A DNA stretch of 34,445 bases, taken from contig CANLAV010000008.1 in NCBI GenBank assembly GCA_947487905.1, positions 1-34,445 on the forward strand, read 5' to 3'. The translations under genes were made by a program, and so were the position numbers. Below the pieces are notes generated by a model. It did no database searches. It was not told the origin of the DNA and was given only the letters and a program-made list of their open reading frames with translations. This DNA is from Bacteroidota bacterium (GTDB lineage Bacteria > Bacteroidota > Bacteroidia > B-17B0 > Aurantibacillaceae). This document shows positions 18,766 to 24,452 of the stretch, one piece after another; positions within the stretch are counted from its first letter, which is position 1; the number at the start of each line of letters is the position of its first letter.

Positions 18766-19632
18766 ATGAAATCATACATTAAAACAATTTTTGCACTAAT
18801 TACTATTGTTGCATTTACATCTTGCGAAGATGTCATTCAAGTAAAACTAGATAAAGGGTCGCCATTAATTACGATTGACGCTTTTGTGAACGATATGCGT
18901 TCGCAACAAAAAATAAGACTAACCTATGCTAGCGATTATTTTTCGGCGTCTAAAAATAATCCTGTTACCGGAGCCGTTGTTAAAATTAAAAATACAACGA
19001 ATGGAGAAGAGTTTAATTTTACAGATGCCAACAATGGCGACTATTATTTAAATTTAAAGACAAGCGATACACTTGGAAGATTAAACAACGATTATCAATT
19101 AACAGTTATGTATGATGGCGTTACTTACACGGCCACAAGTAAAGTAAACAGAACCGTAAAGATAGATAGCCTCGATGTAAAGTTTAACGAAGCTGGACCT
19201 TTTGGCGGCAAAGAAGGATATGTATTTAAATTTATAGCGTATGATTTGCCTGGTACTACACCCGATTTGTATTGGATAAAATCATTTAAAAATGGTAATT
19301 ATTTAAAAGGCAATGGTTTTAATTTAGCTTATAATAGCGCCTATGGCGATGGTTCTGATGGGTATCCATTTATCCCACCTATTGCAGAAGCAATTACACC
19401 AGGAAGTGAAGTATTTCAAAAAAACGATGTGTGTAGAGTAGAAATACACTCGATTAACTTACCAACTTACAATTTATTATTACAAGCACAAGCGCAAATT
19501 TCGAATGCAGGTTTATTTGCTACCACACCCGAAAACATAAAAACAAACATCACCTCTAGTAATGATAAAATAAAAGTAGTTGGGTGGTTTTGCATGAGCG
19601 CCGTGAGTGTGAAAGAAAAAGTAGCTCAGTGA
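18766..19632 (+). CDS. DUF4249 domain-containing lipoprotein
   Basis: The protein has 289 residues when started at 18766. The track start at 18727 lies inside the receptor gene and adds 13 residues before the signal peptide. MKSYIKTIFALITIVAFTSCED is a lipoprotein signal with Cys20 as the lipidated residue. CEDVIQVKLDKGSPLITIDAFVND matches the start of the DUF4249 family, and an Ig-like/beta-rich domain follows. Family members are encoded beside TonB receptors and are presumed to be surface ligand-binding partners, but the ligand is unknown. The last 35 bases (…SAVSVKEKVAQ-stop) recur with one mismatch about 1 kb downstream at 20633-20667. Confidence 0.88.
   Translation: MKSYIKTIFALITIVAFTSCEDVIQVKLDKGSPLITIDAFVNDMRSQQKIRLTYASDYFSASKNNPVTGAVVKIKNTTNGEEFNFTDANNGDYYLNLKTSDTLGRLNNDYQLTVMYDGVTYTATSKVNRTVKIDSLDVKFNEAGPFGGKEGYVFKFIAYDLPGTTPDLYWIKSFKNGNYLKGNGFNLAYNSAYGDGSDGYPFIPPIAEAITPGSEVFQKNDVCRVEIHSINLPTYNLLLQAQAQISNAGLFATTPENIKTNITSSNDKIKVVGWFCMSAVSVKEKVAQ
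19596..19630 (+). repeat. Copy A of a 35-bp direct repeat (3' end of the DUF4249 gene)
   Basis: The copy begins GAGCGCCGTGAGTGTGAAAG and runs into the DUF4249 stop codon. Copy B at 20633-20667 differs by one base (G19621 against A20658). Confidence 0.9.
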
Positions 19633-19658
19633 TTTTTTAGATTATTTAAAAAAATAAT

Positions 19659-20462
19659 ATGTTAAAAAAGCCTCTTTCCTATTTTTTGAAAAGGCATTTT
19701 TTGTACGCCGTATTTATGCTATTTTTCGTAAATACGACGTTCTCTCAAAATACAAGAATTTCAAACCACAACACGATTGGTTGGTATAACTATTTTGGTA
19801 CGCTTAAGCTAAATTCAAAATGGGGCATTCATTCAGAATATCAATGGCGAAGGAATCATTTAATAACTGATTGGCAACAAAGTCTTTTACGTTTGGGTGT
19901 AAATTATCAATTAAATCCAAAAGTGCAGTTAAGAGTTGGTTATGGTTGGATAGAAACTTTTCCTTATGGCGAGATACCCATAAATGGAATGGGAAAAGAT
20001 TTTACCGAACACCGTATTTTTGAAATGGTAACCATAACCGATAAAGTATCTATCGTTGATTTATCGCATCGCTTTATGCTTGAACAACGCTTTGTTGGAC
20101 GATATTCCACTATCAATTTGACCAAGGAAGATGAGTTTCCGTTGTTAAACCGTTTAAGATATATGTTTCGTTGTCAAGTTCCGCTAAAAGGAACCGAGGT
20201 AAAAGACAAAACGCCTTATGTTGCTATTTATAATGAACTATTTGTAGGCTTTGGAGAAAATGTTAATGAAAATATTTTTGACCAAAACAGGTTAGGTATG
20301 CTCTTAGGCTATCGCTTTAATTCTTCTGTGCGTATTGAAGCAGGTTACTTAAATCAAATAGTTCAATTAGGCAGAGAAGTGAACAACAGAAATGTATTTC
20401 AATACAATAATGGGCTAATTTTAAACGCAAACTTTAACATAGACTTAAGTAAACAAAACTAA
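19659..20462 (+). CDS. DUF2490 domain-containing outer-membrane protein
   Basis: The protein has 267 residues. A long signal region (LKRHFLYAVFMLFFVNTTFSQ) precedes NTIGWYNYFGTLKLNSKWGIHSEYQWRRNHLITDWQQSLLRLGVNYQL, which is the characteristic opening of DUF2490. The rest alternates beta strands (RVGYGWIETFPYG, HRFMLEQRFVGRYS, RLRYMFRCQVPL, NRLGMLLGYRF, RIEAGYLNQI) and ends in a strand, consistent with a small barrel in the outer membrane. The function of the family is not known. It lies 26 bases after the DUF4249 gene and so probably belongs to the same operon. A terminator-like inverted repeat overlaps its first codons (19664-19702), which could reduce its expression relative to the genes before it. 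Confidence 0.85.
   Translation: MLKKPLSYFLKRHFLYAVFMLFFVNTTFSQNTRISNHNTIGWYNYFGTLKLNSKWGIHSEYQWRRNHLITDWQQSLLRLGVNYQLNPKVQLRVGYGWIETFPYGEIPINGMGKDFTEHRIFEMVTITDKVSIVDLSHRFMLEQRFVGRYSTINLTKEDEFPLLNRLRYMFRCQVPLKGTEVKDKTPYVAIYNELFVGFGENVNENIFDQNRLGMLLGYRFNSSVRIEAGYLNQIVQLGREVNNRNVFQYNNGLILNANFNIDLSKQN
19664..19702 (+). terminator. Possible attenuator overlapping the start of the DUF2490 gene
   Basis: AAAAAAGCCT (19664-19673) can pair with AGGC-A-TTTTTT (19692-19702), with one unpaired A, and the right arm ends in a T run. It starts a few bases inside the DUF2490 coding region. It could equally be chance codon use (Lys-Lys-Pro … Phe). Confidence 0.3.
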
Positions 20463-20472
20463 AAACTGCCAC

Positions 20473-20561
20473 TAACAGCAGTTTGTAAAATGTCAGGTTT
20501 AATACTAAATTGAAAGTAAGTGCATCAAAGTCTGCCACCTTCGCAAAGCCTGAAACCGTTA
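20473..20561. repeat. Imperfect ~90-bp palindrome downstream of the DUF2490 gene
   Basis: The left side reads TAAC-AGCA-GTTT … CAGG-TTT, and the right side AAAG-CCTG-AAAC-CG-TTA. TAAC/GTTA, GTTT/AAAC and CAGG/CCTG pair in register to make a long interrupted hairpin. A short perfect inverted repeat AAACTGC/GCAGTTT (20463-20484) overlaps its left edge. The element begins ten bases after the DUF2490 stop. It resembles dispersed intergenic palindromes I have seen in environmental Bacteroidota. Genome copy number is unknown. Confidence 0.5.
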
Positions 20562-20632
20562 TACATTAATAAAGTGCGAAGCTAAATCATTATCCCCTGC
20601 TCGTTCTCGCTTGTAACTAAACTATTTTATAG

Positions 20633-20667
20633 GAGCGCCGTGAGTGTGAAAGAAAAAATAGCTCAGT
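20633..20667 (+). repeat. Copy B of the 35-bp direct repeat (orphan DUF4249 gene tail)
   Basis: The copy is identical to 19596-19630 except for one base, and it keeps the same coding frame and a stop (…SAVSVKEKIAQ-stop). It is not part of any gene here. Upstream of it the match ends and the DNA differs (CCCCTGCTCGTTCTCGC…). Nothing further is recognisable in 20668-20870 except the AT-rich leader of the next gene. Confidence 0.88.
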
Positions 20668-20870
20668 AGATTAAATAAAACTATTTCAGTAATAATTCTT
20701 TACTTATTTTCTGTAATTAGTAATAAAACGATCATCCTAGATTATTGTTTTTTTATAATCAATAATAGTTTAACTATTTTATGCTTTACTCCAACTTTTG
20801 ATTTGAAGATAAATTTAACGCTTGAAATTTTAATAGAATAATTAGTTTATCTTTAACAGTATTATTTTAT

Positions 20871-21800
20871 ATGAAAACAAATTTCATCATACGTAGTATT
20901 TTTTTCTTAATATGTGCTCAACAAATAAATGCACAGGTTAATAATTACCTTATTAATCAACCCGTTTGGAAAATAAGCAGCACATGTTCTGTGTCTTATC
21001 CTTGCGTACAACAAGAAACCTACAATTATTACACCAATGGTGACACGCTATTTAATACATTAGTGTATAAAAAAATAGTTAAAAAAGGTTACGGTTATTA
21101 CAGTTGGATGGCAATGCCACCGGCCTCACCGGGTTGTAATGGTTCTTACAATTATAACTACACTTCGCCTTGGTATTTTATTAGATCGGCTGGAAAAAAA
21201 ATGTTCTTGAGGCAACCAGCAGATAAAAGCGAGTATTTATTATACGATTTTAATTTATTGGTTGGCGATACCTTACCTGTTTCCTACAACAATTACGCAA
21301 CGGATATTACCGTTACAGCCATTGATAGCATTTACACCTCATCAGGTTATAGAAAACGATTTCAATTAGCTGGAGGTACTTGGTCTACTTATTTATTAGA
21401 AGGCATTGGACATTCAAAAGGATTAGTTGAGCCAATGAATTTTCCATTAGAATGTGGTTACAATTTAGATTGTTACAGTTTAAACGATTCCGCCTATTAT
21501 CCAATAGTTGGTGCGGCCTGCAATATCAATGTTGGACTGCAAACCTATCCACGCCAAAAAGGGTGTTTTGTATTTCCAAATCCAATGCAAACGCATACAA
21601 CGTTTCAATTTAATACTTACTTGAATCATGCTGATATTAGTATTTACAATCAGGTAGGCCAACTCATAAAATCCATACATAATCTTTCAGGTCAATCCTA
21701 CAACATAGAACCTGGCCTTTTAAGTGAAGGGATTTATTTTTACGATATAAAAGAGCAAGGCCAACCTTTTGCATCTGGCAAGCTAATTGTTATGCAGTAA
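20871..21800 (+). CDS. Secreted protein with T9SS type A sorting domain
   Basis: The protein has 309 residues. Signal peptide (IIRSIFFLICAQQINAQ), then a Tyr/Cys-rich domain of unknown function (DTLFNTLVYKKIVKKG, YLLYDFNLLVGDTLP, YLLEGIGHSKGLVEPMNFPLECGYNLDCYS). This arrangement (a 'DT.. N…Y.K', 'YDFNLLVGDTL' and 'LEGIG' series) is common in Bacteroidota T9SS cargo but has no known activity. From about residue 232 the sorting domain runs CFVFPNPMQTHTTFQF … LLSEGIYFYDIKEQ … ASGKLIVMQ. It should be exported by T9SS. Its stop codon is followed directly, in the same frame, by the GIY-YIG remnant, so its own original downstream region appears to have been replaced. Confidence 0.88.
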   Translation: MKTNFIIRSIFFLICAQQINAQVNNYLINQPVWKISSTCSVSYPCVQQETYNYYTNGDTLFNTLVYKKIVKKGYGYYSWMAMPPASPGCNGSYNYNYTSPWYFIRSAGKKMFLRQPADKSEYLLYDFNLLVGDTLPVSYNNYATDITVTAIDSIYTSSGYRKRFQLAGGTWSTYLLEGIGHSKGLVEPMNFPLECGYNLDCYSLNDSAYYPIVGAACNINVGLQTYPRQKGCFVFPNPMQTHTTFQFNTYLNHADISIYNQVGQLIKSIHNLSGQSYNIEPGLLSEGIYFYDIKEQGQPFASGKLIVMQ

Positions 21801-22028
21801 AAAGAGCGAAGGTTAGAACAACATCAAAATGGTGAAGGTGCTAATCATACAAAAAAACATTTGCCTGTTACGTTATTGTATTACGAAGAATATCCAAGAA
21901 TAGATGAAGCTTTTTACCGCGAAAAACAAGTACAAGGTTGGAGTAGAAAAAAGAAAGAAGCGTTGATAGAAGGCAACAGTAATTTATTACCAGAATTAGC
22001 AATAGCTTACAGAGATTTGAAAAAGTAG
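21801..22028 (+). pseudogene. 5'-truncated GIY-YIG nuclease remnant
   Basis: Not in the ORF track because no start codon is used. The frame directly after the T9SS gene's TAA reads KERRLEQHQNGEGANHTK, then LPVTLLYYEEYP, EAFYREKQVQGWSRKKKEAL, IEGN and LPELA, and ends RDLKK-stop. These are the middle and C-terminal parts of small GIY-YIG nucleases of the UPF0213/YhbQ type (RRLxxHxxG, the E-x-x-xQ-helix, GWSRxKKxALI). The N-terminal segment with the GIY…YIG strands is absent, so it cannot be active. The break coincides with a 13-bp sequence, AAAAAGAGCGAAG, that recurs at 22134-22146. REP-like hairpins follow directly. Confidence 0.82.
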
Positions 22029-22055
22029 GGTTTTACTTTTTAGTGTCTGAGGAAC

Positions 22056-22130
22056 CGTTGACTTCGAGAACCTCAGTCAACGTTTGGTGGATGAGGCTCA
22101 CGATGGTAGCTGAGGGACTCGAAGCCACCA
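22056..22130. repeat. REPIN-like inverted pair of short hairpins next to the GIY-YIG remnant
   Basis: Hairpin 1 is CGTTGAC (22056-22062) with GTCAACG (22076-22082). Hairpin 2 is TGGTAGCT (22104-22111) with AGCCACCA (22123-22130), with one mismatch. Hairpin 1 contains CTTCGAGAACCTCAG. The reverse complement of hairpin 2 contains CTTCGAGTCCCTCAG, identical at 13 of 15 bases. The two are thus copies in opposite orientation, the arrangement of a REP doublet. Confidence 0.65.
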
Positions 22131-22131
22131 T

Positions 22132-22174
22132 AAAAAAAGAGCGAAGCTGAAACCTCAACTTCGCTCTTTTTTTT
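22132..22174. terminator. Bidirectional intrinsic terminator
   Basis: AAAAAAAGAGCGAAG (22132-22146) pairs with CTTCGCTCTTTTTTTT (22159-22174) around a 12-base loop. It lies between the rightward 20871 unit and the leftward MuiA-like gene and has a T run on each strand. Confidence 0.9.
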
Positions 22175-22185
22175 CTCATTAATTT

Positions 22186-23868
22186 TTAATTGACTGAAAT
22201 AGGCATTGTTTTAGGAGCTTTGATTTGGTATACAAGGCTTACTTTTTTAGAGTCTTTGGCTTGTACATTCAATCTCCATTTCAAAATACCCGTTAATTCA
22301 TCGTACTTAGCACCTGATAGTTCTTTGCGCTCAATGCTTACATTTTTATCATTGGTTAATGGCAATTGATCTTCGATATCAATTTCTATTTTTGAAGAAC
22401 GTGCATTTTTAATCGTGATTTCATACGTGTATTGGTGTACGATATTTTCTTCCAATAATTTTTGCGAACATTTATCTTTTATTTTTTGTCGCTTAATGGC
22501 TATGTTTTTATCAATACCTAATGATAATTGAATGGTGTCTTCTGTTCCACCTGGCGATAAACTGGTGCGACCAACGTAAGAACCATCGTAATAAATAGAG
22601 GCTTCGCCACCCATCGTGATAGCGTCTTCCCAATCGGGCAACACAGCTGTTAAATACACATTATTGTTTAATTTTGGGATGGCTTTGTAACGGTACAATG
22701 TTTTTAAATCTTTCACCAAGATGGCAGCAAAATGAGTTTTACCATCGCTCGGAATCGTGTAGTTTAATTTAATTTCATATTCTGTTTCAATCACATTTTC
22801 ACTAACGGTTGTGTAACTCGATGCGTCTTTTGCTTCATCAGTTTCAACGCCACCACTTAATGAATAACTATCGGTGTTCGCTATTGATTTTTGAGTCGTT
22901 GAAGCAGGTTGTTCGTACATTGAATTTAATTTTTTGATGTCAGTATTTTTGTATTGGTAAGCATAACCCAAATACCAAGGCGATAAATTAGGAATGTTGT
23001 AAGAACGATTTGGATTAGCTGTGGATAACACTAATTTCACGCCATTCCAATCGATGCCAGATTGTTGATAGATTTGAGCTTTATAAGTTAACTTCACACT
23101 TTGTTCGTTAGAGATAGCACGCAAATCGTAAGAAGGAGTCCAGCCAGCATTGGTGATGTAATAATTTACATTAACAGAAGCCACCATTGGTTGATCGGCT
23201 ATCACATTAACAATAATACGGTAATCAACAACCTCAACTTCTCCATCTTGATTTTGATTAGACAGTTCGTTATTGATGGCTGTGATGCGGTCATTCAATG
23301 TTTGGATTTTAGATTCCATTTTTTCTTTTTCACGCTTCAGTTTCAAGTATTCCGAATTAATATTAAATAGTTTTTCTCTTAAAAACGACAAGCCTTCTTT
23401 GAGATAAGGCATGCTATCTTTTTTGGTTTGTCCTTTGTATAAGCCATAACTCATTAACACGTTTTTTTCGGTTACCAATGCATCTGATTTGGCACGAACT
23501 TCTTCAATCACATACGTTATTTCTTGTATGCTATCTGTAATACTTTTAATAGCTTTCTTATAACGCACATCTCCATTTAGTTTTGCTTTCACCACTTCAG
23601 GATAATAAACCAAATGCTGAATGTCGGCAATGATGAAATTGCCATTACCAGAAGCTTGTATGGCTGCTGCATTGATGCAATTTTCTAGTCCAGTAAACAC
23701 AATGGTGTTTTGTCCTGCTACTAAATTGACACTGGCTGTGCGATGCACTTGTGCGCCTTGTGTGTAAACCACAATTTTATCGGGTTTAGATTTTATTAAT
23801 TTTTCAGTTTCTGCGGCATTTGCATTAAATAGAGTGATGCAAAAAGCCATAATCATCATACGTTTCAT
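22186..23868 (-). CDS. MuiA-family protein (DUF4140/DUF4139)
   Basis: The protein has 560 residues. Signal peptide (MIMAFCITLFNANA), then an N-terminal DUF4140-type domain (KPDKIVVYTQGAQVHRTASVNLVAGQNTIVFTGLENCI). A coiled-coil segment covers about residues 85-200 (ITDSIQEITYVIEEVRAKSDAL; LKREKEKMESKIQTLNDRITAINNEL). The DUF4139 domain (VNVNYYITNAGWTPSYDLRAIS … KLTYKAQIYQQSGIDWNGVKLVLSTANPN … KTMPISVN) completes it. The name comes from mucoidy-inhibitor MuiA homologs; the biochemical function is unknown. The protein is probably periplasmic or surface-exposed. It is separated from porX upstream by a terminator and the tandem 249-bp repeats, which occupy its 5' flank. Confidence 0.9.
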   Translation of the reverse strand: MKRMMIMAFCITLFNANAAETEKLIKSKPDKIVVYTQGAQVHRTASVNLVAGQNTIVFTGLENCINAAAIQASGNGNFIIADIQHLVYYPEVVKAKLNGDVRYKKAIKSITDSIQEITYVIEEVRAKSDALVTEKNVLMSYGLYKGQTKKDSMPYLKEGLSFLREKLFNINSEYLKLKREKEKMESKIQTLNDRITAINNELSNQNQDGEVEVVDYRIIVNVIADQPMVASVNVNYYITNAGWTPSYDLRAISNEQSVKLTYKAQIYQQSGIDWNGVKLVLSTANPNRSYNIPNLSPWYLGYAYQYKNTDIKKLNSMYEQPASTTQKSIANTDSYSLSGGVETDEAKDASSYTTVSENVIETEYEIKLNYTIPSDGKTHFAAILVKDLKTLYRYKAIPKLNNNVYLTAVLPDWEDAITMGGEASIYYDGSYVGRTSLSPGGTEDTIQLSLGIDKNIAIKRQKIKDKCSQKLLEENIVHQYTYEITIKNARSSKIEIDIEDQLPLTNDKNVSIERKELSGAKYDELTGILKWRLNVQAKDSKKVSLVYQIKAPKTMPISVN

Positions 23869-23935
23869 AGTTAGAGTGTTAAGGTTTTCTATTTAGATGC
23901 AGGAATTGGATTTATTCCATAAATTTTTTTTATTT

Positions 23936-24184
23936 ATTTTATAATCTTGGTTTTAATAAATGGTTTTACTTTTTCTTTTCTTTCTTGAAAAAGAAAAGAA
24001 ACAAAAGAATTCAAGGCGAAATACCAAATCCAATTCTTTTTTCGCGCGAAATGCCTTCGTTGTGCCACCAAAAAAATTGTGTTTCGCACTATTTCGCCAA
24101 AGCCAACCGCACCATTACTAACGTATGCATTTGGTAATTTGCTTAGCCAATAAAAAATCGAACCATGTAGTTATCTACTTTCAA
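23936..24184. repeat. Tandem repeat unit, copy 1 (~249 bp)
   Basis: The copy starts ATTTTATAATC and aligns to 24185-24430 at a constant offset of about 247-249 bases. From ACAAAAGAATTC to CTTAGC (about 150 bases) I count three mismatches. The unit contains a poly-pyrimidine/purine hairpin (CTTTTCTTT…AAAGAAAAG), a 9-bp inverted repeat GGCGAAATA (24015-24023)/TATTTCGCC (24090-24098), and the 12-bp palindrome TTTCGCGCGAAA (24040-24051). The 3' end resembles a decayed version of the porX terminator. No gene is supported inside it. 23869-23935 holds nothing recognisable. Confidence 0.88.
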
Positions 24185-24430
24185 ATTTTATAATCCTTGA
24201 TTTAATGAATGATTTACTTTTCTTTTCTTTCTTGAAAAAGAAAAGAAACAAAAGAATTCAAGGCGAAATACCAAATCCAATTCTTTTTTCGCTCGAAATG
24301 CCTTCGTTGTGCCACCAAAAAAATTGTATTTCGCACTATTTCGCCAAAGCCAACCGCACCATTACTAACGTATGCATTTGGTAATTTACTTAGCAAAAAA
24401 AAGTCGAACAATGTATTTGTTCGACTTTTA
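24185..24430. repeat. Tandem repeat unit, copy 2 (~246 bp)
   Basis: This copy directly abuts copy 1. It has the same landmarks: GGCGAAATA at 24262-24270 and TATTTCGCC at 24337-24345. The central palindrome is broken by one change (TTTCGCTCGAAA). Its end carries the intact porX terminator. The 65-residue minus-strand ORF of the track lies inside this copy and is not credible as a gene. Confidence 0.88.
24395..24429 (-). terminator. Intrinsic terminator after porX
   Basis: AAAAGTCGAACA (24399-24410) pairs perfectly with TGTTCGACTTTT (24418-24429) around ATGTATT. The A run from 24395 gives the U tract on the minus strand. It is 23 bases past the porX stop. Confidence 0.9.
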
Positions 24431-24452
24431 AATAATATAAATAAAATGGATT

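Noticed and set aside
20473-20561. Integron attC site
   Set aside because: The element folds and has AAC…GTT triplets, but the full RYYYAAC and GTTRRRY boxes do not fit, and there is no integrase or cassette array.
24214-24411. 65-residue minus-strand ORF
   Set aside because: It lies wholly inside copy 2 of the tandem repeat, has low-complexity Lys/Phe/Arg composition, and is interrupted or altered in copy 1. It is treated as repeat DNA, not a gene.
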